Source: an uncultured Parabacteroides sp.
Lineage (GTDB): Bacteria > Bacteroidota > Bacteroidia > Bacteroidales > Tannerellaceae
Direction of reading: 5' to 3'
Length of the DNA: 43,563 nt
Assembly (NCBI GenBank): GCA_949298575.1
Contig: CASFXH010000025.1
Coordinates: forward strand, 1-43,563
Each line of letters begins with the position of its first letter. Within the stretch, counting starts at the first letter, position 1. Positions 25,775 through 32,447 of this stretch are shown piece by piece. The translations under genes were made by a program, and so were the position numbers. The notes under the pieces are model-generated. The model was not told the origin of the DNA, searched no databases, and saw only the letters and a list, made by a program, of their open reading frames with translations.

Positions 25775-25990
25775 ATGAATTTCCCCATCATCATATCCTC
25801 CGTAAACGAGCAGGTTCGGGTGTATCCGGAACACATTCTTTATGTCTCATCGGATGGCAATTATTCGGTGATGGTGTTGCATGATAAGACGGAGCACCTG
25901 TTCTCGTTTAACCTTTCCCATTTCCAGCAGGTTTTGGAGAGGTAGATGAAAGCGGAGGCTTCTGTTTCTTATCTGGATTTAGAAAAGCAG
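25775..25990 (+). pseudogene. Decayed copy of the LytTR regulator gene
   Basis: From ATG at 25775 it runs nearly identical in DNA to the intact gene at 28365 (NYSVM, HDKTEHLFSFNLSHFQQVLER). An in-frame TAG at 25943 replaces the CAG codon, one base is lost around 25965, and similarity ends near 25990, so the DNA-contacting half is missing. High identity shows a recent duplication. It follows the frameshifted pseudo-transpeptidase by 3 nt. Confidence 0.85.
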
Positions 25991-26000
25991 ATATATCGAT

Positions 26001-26162
26001 ATGAAACTCAAAATCCCCGGCGTAACGTTCTCATGGAAACGGGCGTTAGGCTTTACGAAGATTAAACAACAGATCGCACGGGAAACCGGGATCCCTACCA
26101 CCAAGCATGGGTTGGAGCGGAAGATCGGAGGGGCGATATTGAAGTTACTCAAAGGGAAATAA
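26001..26162 (+). CDS. Small basic protein of unknown function
   Basis: A 53-codon frame from ATG at 26001 to TAA at 26160. It is rich in K and R (KLKIPGVTFSWKRALG, IARETGIPTTKHGLERKIGG) with a hydrophobic C-terminal turn. I recall similar 50-55-residue proteins starting MK-KIPG--FSWKRA in Bacteroides, always uncharacterised. Too short for common gene-calling cut-offs. It lies right after the decayed LytTR copy. Confidence 0.6.
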   Translation: MKLKIPGVTFSWKRALGFTKIKQQIARETGIPTTKHGLERKIGGAILKLLKGK

Positions 26163-26196
26163 CGGTAGCCTTGCCCGCTATTCACCTTTTCTGATG

Positions 26197-26227
26197 ATGG
26201 GCATTGTAAGTGTTTAACGCTGCCCAT
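26197..26227. repeat. Small inverted repeat
   Basis: ATGGGCA (26197-26203) and TGCCCAT (26221-26227) form a 7-bp stem. The 26163-26300 stretch otherwise shows no gene. Confidence 0.4.
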
Positions 26228-26306
26228 TGTCAGACCCTAAGGATGCCCAGCGTAATTTCGTGAGGTGAAAGTTATACAAAACCGCTTGCGTTCATGGAGA
26301 TTTGTC

Positions 26307-26364
26307 TAACTTTGTATGGTTTATTCAATGGACATATTCATGGTTTATTCAATGGACATATTCA
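26307..26364 (+). promoter_or_regulatory. Promoter box followed by a 24-bp tandem duplication
   Basis: TAACTTTG (26307-26314) matches TAnnTTTG. Starting 3 nt later, a 24-bp unit beginning TGGTTTATTCAATGG occurs twice in perfect tandem (26317-26340, 26341-26364), so the duplication would be the start of the leader of the AlbA-type gene at 26496. Confidence 0.6.
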
Positions 26365-26495
26365 ATGAAGAGATTCGTGATTTTTCCGCTGGGGGTATGC
26401 ATTCACCTTTGCGTGCGCGCAGAGGAGGGATATCGTATAGAAGCGCAGAGATCAGCTATGAATAGGCTTGAGTTTATAATATAGAATTTATTATT

Positions 26496-28007
26496 ATGCC
26501 AGATATAGTCAAAAGACTGAAATCCTTGATTAAGAAAGGAGAGAACTCGGAGATAGAATTTAAATCAGCCCGTGGTGGTATCCCCGCAAGCCTGTGGGAA
26601 AGCTACTCGGCCTTTGCCAATACGGATGGAGGAGTCATTGTATTGGGCGTGCAGGAGAAGAATGGCAAGTTCTCCTTAGATGTTTAACGGAAGAAACAGT
26701 TATACGCTATCAAAAGAATTTTTGGGATTGCGCACATAACAAAGGAAAAGTCAGCGTATGTTTGCCTCATGAAAAAGATGTAAGAATAGAAGAAATCGAT
26801 GGTTCTTATATACTGATATGTGAAATTCCGCGAGCGGGATACAACTTGCGCCCCGTTTACCTCACGTCTAATCCTTTTGGAAATACGTATCGCCGGAATC
26901 ATGAGGGTGATTATTTGTGTACGGAGGCGGAAGTAAGACGTATGTTTGCAGATGCGGAACACGACCGTCATCCTCAGGACGGGCGCATTCTTATAGGGTA
27001 TGACTTCGATCGTGATATTGACATGGAGACCTTGAGCCAATATCGACAGACGTTTGCCAGCCTGCAACCAACCCATCCGTGGGTTGGAATCAGCGATATG
27101 GATTTCCTAAAGAAAATAGGGGCTTATGCTATCGAATTTGAGACAGGGAAAGAGGGATTTACTTTAGCCGGAATACTGATGTTCGGAAAATATGACAGTA
27201 TCATAAATAATTCGGGTGATCCTATGTATTTTGTGGATTATCGGGAGAAAATAGCCTTGGATGATTCTAATGTGAGGTGGACAAATCGCATTTATCCGGA
27301 CGGTATGTGGGAAGCTAATCTTTACCAGTTTTATGTAAGGGTGTACAATCGATTGATACAGTTATTACCGCGTCCGTTTGTGATGAAGGATGGTATTCGA
27401 CAAGAAGAGACGCCTGCTTATGATGCGGTAAGGGAAGCATTGATTAACTGCATCATACACCAAGACGTGAACGCAATGGGCCATATTATTGTGGAACGAA
27501 CGGATGAAGCCTTGATATTCCGTAATCCGGGTATGATGTTAGTCTCTAAGCAGCAATATTTTGAGGGAGGACGGAGTATTTGTCGTAATCCAATACTACA
27601 AAAGATGTTCATGCGATTGGGACGTGCCGAGAAAGCAGGGAGTGGTGTGGATAAGATCGTAAGCGGCTGGCAGTATCTAGGATGGCCGACACCGACCGTG
27701 GCAGAAGAAACACGTCCGGATTATGTGGTGCTGACTATGCGCATAGGAGGAATCCCGCAAGAAAACCCCGCAAGAAAACCCCGCAAGAAAACTCAACAAG
27801 AAGAATCAGAGGATGAGGCAAATATTAGACTTCTGCCAAGAACCGAAAACTGTATTTGAAATTCTTGACCTCTTAGGTCTAAGCGATAGGATGAACCTCA
27901 TGCGGACTTATTTGAACCCTATGCTTGCGATGGGAATACTCGCTATGACGGAACCAGAGAAACCGACAAGCAGAAATCAGAAGTATAAAACCGTAAAGGC
28001 CAATTAG
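26496..28007 (+). pseudogene. AlbA_2/Schlafen-like ATP-binding protein gene with two frameshifts
   Basis: Three frames join into one protein of about 500 residues. The first (to a TAA at 26685) carries the AlbA_2 start ([32 protein letters not shown]). Near 26682 one base is missing: adding a G turns LD-V-stop into the family's LDGLTEE. The second frame continues as TEETVIRYQKNFWD through the NPFGNTYRRN and REALINCIIHQDV parts and the HATPase-like RLGRAEKAGSGVDKIV. At a 13-bp repeat (27757-27792) the frame changes again, and the C-terminal ILDFCQEPKTVFEILDLLG is read in a third frame to 28007. This family is often found in accessory and defence-rich regions; here the gene looks inactive. Confidence 0.8.
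27757..27792. repeat. 13-bp tandem repeat GCAAGAAAACCCC, 2.8 copies
   Basis: Units at 27757-27769, 27770-27782 and a partial 27783-27792. Because 13 is not a multiple of 3, copy-number change shifts the frame. Removing one unit brings the two halves of the AlbA_2-type gene back into one frame. Confidence 0.9.
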
Positions 28008-28051
28008 CGTGAATGTATCGTTGGGAATAACATTATTGACATTTTATTGAT

Positions 28052-28363
28052 ATGGATTGGCATGGGAATCATAAGAACTTGGAAATGATAGCGGGCTCGG
28101 ACGACTTGCTGTCCTTTCTGGATAAAGGGAGACAGGGCAAGGTGCGGATCAAGGTGATACCTTCCGAGAAACCGCGGGAGCTGACCGGATACGCGGAGTT
28201 GAAACAGACATGGTGGAATCTGTTGAATGGTTCCACGTATCAGGTCTATGGAATCGAAGGATTCGAGAAAGAGATTTATCTCTGTCCCGTAACCCTTTGC
28301 GTGTTGGGTTCGTATCCAACGTATTTATATATCAAGCAAGAAAAGGTAAAAGAGCAAGAATAA
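28052..28363 (+). CDS. Hypothetical protein upstream of LytTR gene
   Basis: A 103-residue soluble protein with no signal. Its start reads MDWHGNHKNLEMIAGSDDLL, the middle is basic (KGRQGKVRIKVIPSEKPREL) and the end strand-like (YQVYGIEGFEKEIYLCPVTL). I do not recognise it. It ends 1 nt before the LytTR ATG, so it is first in the operon 28052-29551 and probably functionally tied to the regulator. Confidence 0.65.
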   Translation: MDWHGNHKNLEMIAGSDDLLSFLDKGRQGKVRIKVIPSEKPRELTGYAELKQTWWNLLNGSTYQVYGIEGFEKEIYLCPVTLCVLGSYPTYLYIKQEKVKEQE

Positions 28364-28364
28364 T

Positions 28365-28736
28365 ATGAACTCCCCCATCATCATATCCTCTGTAAACGAG
28401 TTGGTTCGGGTGTATCCGGAGCGCATTGTTTATATCTCATCGGATGGCAATTATTCGGTGATGGCTTTGCATGATAAGACGGAGCACCTGTTCTCGTTTA
28501 ACCTTTCCCATTTCCAACAGGTCTTGGAGAGGCAGATGAAAGCGGAGGCTTCGATCTTTATCCGGATCGGGAAAAGCTTGATCATTAACCGGAGGTATAT
28601 TTACAAAATCAATATCGGGAAACAGGCGTTGATCATGTCTGATATGAAACTGGCGAACTCGTTCGCGCTTTCGGCTTCGAAAGAGGCGTTAAGACAATTG
28701 AAATGTTTTCTAGAACGTGAAGAGGAAAAGGTATGA
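28365..28736 (+). CDS. Single-domain LytTR transcription regulator
   Basis: A 123-residue protein that is only a LytTR DNA-binding domain (ERIVYISSDGNYSVMALHD, IFIRIGKSLIINRRYIYKI, ALSASKEALRQLKCFL). It has no receiver, so it is not a normal response regulator. The next gene, encoding a membrane-anchored protein, overlaps it by 4 nt (ATGA), the layout of LytTR regulatory systems in which a membrane partner restrains the regulator. Candidate target sites are the TTTCATACAA direct repeats at 20990 and 29578. A broken, nearly identical copy is at 25775. Confidence 0.85.
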   Translation: MNSPIIISSVNELVRVYPERIVYISSDGNYSVMALHDKTEHLFSFNLSHFQQVLERQMKAEASIFIRIGKSLIINRRYIYKINIGKQALIMSDMKLANSFALSASKEALRQLKCFLEREEEKV

Positions 28737-29551
28737 AACAGATAGAAGATGACGAGATAGAAGTATTGGGAACCACCAAGAAGGAAAGGCCGAAGGGGAA
28801 ATGGTGGATCGCGGTGTGTATAGCCCTGCTTTGCGTGCTTTTTATCGGGTATTTCCTGTATGAAAAGGAGGAAAGTAGGCAAGAGGAAAACGTGGAAATT
28901 ATACCGGAAGAGGAAAGCGATTTACGGATCCCAATGCGGCCCGAAGTGGTGTGGCGAGCCGATTCCATCAACGATGTTGCCTTGAATATTTACGCCCTTC
29001 AAAACCTGCGAGTGGAACTGGCTTTGCAAATGCCCAATCCGGATGACACCACCATCTATTTCACGTTGCAAGCCGCGGATGTACGGAGGGATAACCAAGA
29101 AATATTGGGCGATTTTGTCTTGCGGGGAAAACAGTTAGCGAGAGGAAAACGGAAGACAGGTTATTGCGCCATTTTGGATGGGACGATAAGCATAGGAAAT
29201 AGCCTGAATGACGAGGTAAAAGAATATTGCATAAGGCAAAATGGGGATTTCTTCCGCCAATATATCCTGGTGCTGGACGGCGAAATCCAAGAAAACAGGT
29301 TGAAAGGAAAAGCGATGCGCAGGGCTTTGGCGCAACAGGGAAAAGACTTTTACATTGTCACGACCCGGAACCGCGAGTCCTTATACGATTTCTCAGAAGC
29401 CTTGACTGACATGGGGTTTACAAATGCGCTCTACCTTGTAGGCGGCATTTCGTATGGCTGGTACCGCTTGGAAGACAAGGTGTATGAACTTGGAAAGGAG
29501 GTAGAAAATCCTTTACCTAATACAAGTTATTTAGTGTTCCGGTCAAAATAG
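28733..29551 (+). CDS. Membrane-anchored protein with phosphodiester-glycosidase-like domain
   Basis: A 272-residue protein: charged cytoplasmic N-terminus (1-22), one membrane helix (about 23-43, WWIAVCIALLCVLFIGYFLY) and an exported domain. The C-terminal half (GYCAILDGTI ... NGDFFRQYILVLDGEI ... RRALAQQGKDFYIVT ... NALYLVGGISYGWYR) resembles NAGPA/DUF2233 phosphodiester glycosidases. Its ATG overlaps the LytTR stop, so the two are translationally coupled. By analogy with LytTR regulatory systems it may hold the regulator inactive at the membrane; sensing through the outer domain is a hypothesis. 72% of the family motifs cannot be verified by eye, so treat the domain call as provisional. 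Confidence 0.6.
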   Translation: MKQIEDDEIEVLGTTKKERPKGKWWIAVCIALLCVLFIGYFLYEKEESRQEENVEIIPEEESDLRIPMRPEVVWRADSINDVALNIYALQNLRVELALQMPNPDDTTIYFTLQAADVRRDNQEILGDFVLRGKQLARGKRKTGYCAILDGTISIGNSLNDEVKEYCIRQNGDFFRQYILVLDGEIQENRLKGKAMRRALAQQGKDFYIVTTRNRESLYDFSEALTDMGFTNALYLVGGISYGWYRLEDKVYELGKEVENPLPNTSYLVFRSK

Positions 29552-29577
29552 GATCAAGATCCCATAAATAAACGCTA

Positions 29578-29607
29578 TTTCATACAATACGGAAGCATTT
29601 CATACAA
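29578..29607 (+). promoter_or_regulatory. Direct-repeat operator, likely LytTR site (copy 2)
   Basis: TTTCATACAA at 29578-29587 and 29598-29607, 20 nt apart. The second box ends 14 nt before the -33 element at 29622, roughly -82 to -53 from the start of transcription, as expected for an activator. Shares boxes and flanks with 20990-21020. Confidence 0.75.
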
Positions 29608-29621
29608 AGGATAGGAATTCA

Positions 29622-29653
29622 TTTGGCAACTCCGGAATGGATAAATACTTTTG
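29622..29653 (+). promoter_or_regulatory. Promoter of the pseudo-transpeptidase operon
   Basis: TTTGG (29622-29626) and TACTTTTG (29646-29653) match both Bacteroidetes promoter boxes with a 19-20-nt spacer. Transcription would start near 29660, 30 nt before the first gene. Confidence 0.75.
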
Positions 29654-29689
29654 CGATAGAAATAAAAAACGAATTAATAAACAGGAAAA

Positions 29690-29866
29690 ATGGAAGGATT
29701 TTTATTTATTGTCTATTGCTTTTCAGTATTGATGTGTTTCCGGATTATCTGGAAAGGATTTACCAGTTTAGGACATTTTCTATTGGTATTTTTTCTAACA
29801 TTTTGCCCAATAGTAAACACATTGACCCTCATTGTGGGATTTACGGCAGCTATTTTTAATAAATAA
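29690..29866 (+). CDS. Small two-helix membrane protein
   Basis: A 58-codon frame from ATG at 29690 to TAA at 29864. It has two hydrophobic segments, about residues 3-21 (GFLFIVYCFSVLMCFRII) and 28-53 (LGHFLLVFFLTFCPIVNTLT), joined by a short WKGFTS loop. First gene after the operator-promoter at 29578-29653 and 14 nt before the pseudo-transpeptidase gene. Function unknown; I do not recognise it. Confidence 0.65.
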   Translation: MEGFLFIVYCFSVLMCFRIIWKGFTSLGHFLLVFFLTFCPIVNTLTLIVGFTAAIFNK

Positions 29867-29880
29867 AACAGATTCATAAG

Positions 29881-30726
29881 ATGAAGTACATATTCTTTTT
29901 ATTCATAATAGGATTTTTCTTTTCTTTTGAAAAGTCACAGAGCTTACCACAAGTATCAGAAACAATATTGCGAGAAGAATTACAACAAGTGAAAGCAGAT
30001 GCAGGTTTGCTTCTTCTTGTAAAAGATGGTCAAACCAGAGTAAAAACAAATCTGGTTTTAATCGATACAATGTACAGGGAAGGTCCTCAAGAAATATTCT
30101 CTGAACCAGTGAATACAGGGACTTTGCTTACCCCCGCCTTTGTGCTGGCTGCCTTGGATAGCATTTCACCTATGGATACGGTGGATGTAGGAAATGGGAT
30201 TTACATAAAGGATGGGATTAGGATAGAAGATCATAATGTCAATCGAGGTGGTTATGGGGTAATAAACGTGGAACAAGTTATCGCCTTCGATTCAAAGGTC
30301 GGGATCTTTAAGATAATGGAAAAAGCAAAAAAACACGAACAAGTATTCGAAGCGAATTCGGAGAAGATAGGCTTTCCAGCTGTACTATCGCCATTAGGAA
30401 CTGTCCAGTTTTACGATCGGATAGCGCATCAAGACACATCGCTCTGTTCGCCCAAAGCTATGAAAGATATTCGGAATATGCTACGGAAAGTCGTAAGCGG
30501 AGGAACCGGAAAGAATCTCTACCGGGAAGATTTGGAAATCGCGGGAAAGACAGGTTCAAGCATGGATAACCATATCTCCTACTGCGCCTATTTTGAAATG
30601 GATAATTCGATTTATACTTGCTTGGTGATTATATCGAATCCCAAAGAGGGCTATCCTTCTGGAGGAATAATGTGCGGAGATGTGATTAAGAGGATTGTGG
30701 AAGAAATAAAGGAAAAAGGAAGGTAA
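29881..30726 (+). CDS. Secreted pseudo-transpeptidase (cut-down FtsI/PBP domain)
   Basis: A 281-residue protein with a signal-like N-terminus (1-21, no lipobox Cys). The rest follows the C-terminal transpeptidase domain of Bacteroidetes FtsI: VDVGNGIYIKDGIRIEDHN then RGGYGVINVEQVIAFDSKVG (101-141), MKDIRNMLRKVVSGGTGKN (194-212), AGKTGSS (221-227), and YCAYFEMDNSIYTCLVIISNP (234-254). The SxxK box is replaced by T81-L-L-T84 and SxN by D137-S-K139; only KTG (223-225) remains. It therefore cannot acylate in the normal way and is much shorter than FtsI. It likely binds peptidoglycan stems, beta-lactams or a PBP partner, or serves as a sensor. Controlled by the direct-repeat operator at 29578. Confidence 0.8.
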   Translation: MKYIFFLFIIGFFFSFEKSQSLPQVSETILREELQQVKADAGLLLLVKDGQTRVKTNLVLIDTMYREGPQEIFSEPVNTGTLLTPAFVLAALDSISPMDTVDVGNGIYIKDGIRIEDHNVNRGGYGVINVEQVIAFDSKVGIFKIMEKAKKHEQVFEANSEKIGFPAVLSPLGTVQFYDRIAHQDTSLCSPKAMKDIRNMLRKVVSGGTGKNLYREDLEIAGKTGSSMDNHISYCAYFEMDNSIYTCLVIISNPKEGYPSGGIMCGDVIKRIVEEIKEKGR

Positions 30727-30731
30727 TCATA

Positions 30732-31328
30732 ATGGACTCATTTCAGATTTTTGAAATCGTATTTTATGCACTATATGCAATAGGTATAGGGTATCTTTCT
30801 TATCTATTCTTTAAATACGTTAGAATTGAGTTAGGGAAATTATGCCGCAAGAAATTTTATAGAGATTCCGGAGAAAAACTTGCCATGAAGATGCTAAGAG
30901 ACTTAAACTGTTCTTTTGAAAAAGATGGCAATAACGTCCATTTCACTTATCAGGGCAAAGATTTTGTGCTTAGAGCTTTGAGCAAACATGTAGTGCAGTT
31001 TTATTGCAATGAGGGAAGAATGGACTTGGCAGATCCCAACATTCCTGTATTAAAAGAAATACTGAACGATATTAATTGGCAATATAATTTGGTATCCTCT
31101 TTCTATATAGAAGAAGCGGATGAAAAATGTTTGTATGTGATCAATTCGATCTCAACCTCGTTTACTTCTAATATTACAGATATTGAATCCTATTTACAAG
31201 CTATTCTAAGTAACCTCTTTGATGCGGGAAATGAGATAAGATCGAAACTACATCTCAAGTTGGAAGAAAAGAAACAAGAGAGTAAACCTTTCAAAGTAAA
31301 AGGCTTTATAAAGGAAGATCATGAATAA
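30732..31328 (+). CDS. Membrane-anchored hypothetical protein (YbjN-like body)
   Basis: A 198-residue protein with one N-terminal membrane segment (about residues 7-27, FYALYAIGIGYLSYLFF), then a soluble domain with alternating strands (NNVHFTYQGKDFVLRAL, VVQFYCNEGRMDL, DPNIPVLKEILNDINW, CLYVINSISTSF) that recalls YbjN/type III chaperone-like folds. It starts 5 nt after the pseudo-transpeptidase stop and is probably the third gene of that operon. The fold suggestion is weak. Confidence 0.65.
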   Translation: MDSFQIFEIVFYALYAIGIGYLSYLFFKYVRIELGKLCRKKFYRDSGEKLAMKMLRDLNCSFEKDGNNVHFTYQGKDFVLRALSKHVVQFYCNEGRMDLADPNIPVLKEILNDINWQYNLVSSFYIEEADEKCLYVINSISTSFTSNITDIESYLQAILSNLFDAGNEIRSKLHLKLEEKKQESKPFKVKGFIKEDHE

Positions 31329-31488
31329 AATAGACACTATTTTCATGCTTTGCGTCCATCTTTTGCAATGGTTAGCGGATAAATTAGGGATGACCTACAA
31401 TGAGGTCAACGTCTGGATCTTTTGTGTGATATGGCCAATTATTACATTGGTCTCGATTGGATTGAATGTTTATTTGCTTTTGAGATAA
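31321..31488 (+). CDS. Small membrane protein
   Basis: A 55-codon frame from ATG at 31321 to TAA at 31486. It has an amphipathic N-terminus (CVHLLQWLADKLGMTYNEVN) and one membrane helix (VWIFCVIWPIITLVSIGLNV). It overlaps the preceding gene by 8 nt and is followed by the next ATG after 1 nt, so it is embedded in the operon. I recall similar short proteins with TYxExNVWIF in Bacteroidales; function unknown. Confidence 0.7.
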   Translation: MNKIDTIFMLCVHLLQWLADKLGMTYNEVNVWIFCVIWPIITLVSIGLNVYLLLR

Positions 31489-31489
31489 T

Positions 31490-32083
31490 ATGTTTTGGGA
31501 TTTATTCAAGAAAAGGACTAAGTCCATTAATAAGGAGAAAATATCGCATGTCAATGTCAAAGAGGAATTAGCGAAAAATGAGCCGATCGATTTGATTCGT
31601 TTCTTCCGGAATGAACGACCCGATAACCAAGGACGTTATCATAAGGATATTCTCCAATATGATGCGGATTTTATAGAACGCAAGCATGATTTCATTCAAT
31701 GGATATTCCCTACGATGGAGAAAAGCGGATTCAATCCGGACGCTCCAACCATTGATGAGGATTTCAAGGAGCGATTCCAGAAGGATGAATGGGCCAAATC
31801 CAATTATTGCGCGTCTTGCCGACTGTATCTGAATTATATCGGGTTCCATTGTGAGCGGGGCGAGATTCGGTGTGTTCAATCCGGACGGATTTATGAGTTG
31901 TCCTTTCATAACTACTTACGGATTACCCGTATGCTTAATTCCCTTAACCACGTGGGGAACCATTCATGCTCGGCCAATCTTTACCAAGCATTGATGAAAG
32001 AAGTCAAGACTGATTCTAATAAGATCGATGAGAATACGTTGGAATATTGGAAAAAGACACAGAAGATAAATAAAACAGTGTAA
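31490..32083 (+). CDS. Opioid growth factor receptor (OGFr)-like domain protein
   Basis: A 197-residue soluble protein. Residues about 34-130 match the OGFr conserved region, a domain named from animals: LIRFFRNERPDNQGRYHKDIL, DFIERKHDFIQWIFP and SGFNPDAPTID. The bacterial members are small and have no known role; the opioid receptor name should not be read as function. It starts 1 nt after the small membrane protein gene and ends the operon before the terminator at 32116. Confidence 0.8.
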   Translation: MFWDLFKKRTKSINKEKISHVNVKEELAKNEPIDLIRFFRNERPDNQGRYHKDILQYDADFIERKHDFIQWIFPTMEKSGFNPDAPTIDEDFKERFQKDEWAKSNYCASCRLYLNYIGFHCERGEIRCVQSGRIYELSFHNYLRITRMLNSLNHVGNHSCSANLYQALMKEVKTDSNKIDENTLEYWKKTQKINKTV

Positions 32084-32115
32084 ATTTCCCCTCCTTAACA
32101 TTTCCGCAAGGACAA

Positions 32116-32149
32116 AAAAAATCCTAACCTGAAAAGATTAGGATTTTTT
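32116..32149. terminator. Bidirectional terminator
   Basis: A perfect 12-bp stem (32116-32127 with 32138-32149) with a 10-nt loop, A-run on one side and T-run on the other. It separates the plus-strand operon from the minus-strand tRNA pair. Confidence 0.88.
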
Positions 32150-32156
32150 CTTTCCG

Positions 32157-32240
32157 TGCCCGGAACAGGACTCGAACCTGCACGATCGCAAAACCACTCG
32201 CACCTGAAACGAGCGCGTCTACCAATTCCGCCACCCGGGC
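32157..32240 (-). tRNA. tRNA-Leu (anticodon CAG)
   Basis: An 84-nt tRNA with long variable arm. The minus strand starts GCCCGGGTGGCGGAATTGG, has anticodon CAG in GTTTCAGGTGC and GTTCGAGTCC in the T-arm, and discriminator A. CCA is not encoded. Confidence 0.95.
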
Positions 32241-32263
32241 CACAAATTGTTATTCAAAGAAAG

Positions 32264-32336
32264 AGCGGAAGACGGGACTCGAACCCGCGACCCTAACCTT
32301 GGCAAGGTTATGCTCTACCAACTGAGCTACTTCCGC
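32264..32336 (-). tRNA. tRNA-Gly (anticodon GCC)
   Basis: A 73-nt tRNA: acceptor GCGGAAG pairs with CTTCCGC, anticodon loop TTGCCAA gives GCC, T-arm GGTTCGAGTCC, discriminator T. It is 23 nt upstream of tRNA-Leu and co-transcribed with it. Confidence 0.95.
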
Positions 32337-32347
32337 GATTACGGGCG

Positions 32348-32355
32348 CAAAGGTA
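32348..32355 (-). promoter_or_regulatory. Promoter -7 box TACCTTTG for the tRNA pair
   Basis: The minus strand reads TACCTTTG, 11 nt before the tRNA-Gly 5' end. Confidence 0.7.
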
Positions 32356-32447
32356 AGGCTATTTTTCAAACTCGCAATAGCCATGCGCCGTTTTTTTTCG
32401 TCCCCGGGATAAAATATTTTTCTCATCCCTGAATGACAGTCCCTTTC

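Noticed and set aside
26302-26484. 60-codon frame across the 24-bp duplication
   Set aside because: It begins with TTG inside the promoter region and its first half only encodes the tandem duplication.
29623-29859. 78-codon frame starting in the promoter region
   Set aside because: It starts inside the -33 element and overlaps, in another frame, the better supported 58-residue membrane protein at 29690-29866.
22021-32083. Prophage or integrative element
   Set aside because: The region is AT-rich and variable, but I see no integrase, relaxase, phage structural gene or attachment repeats next to the tRNAs.
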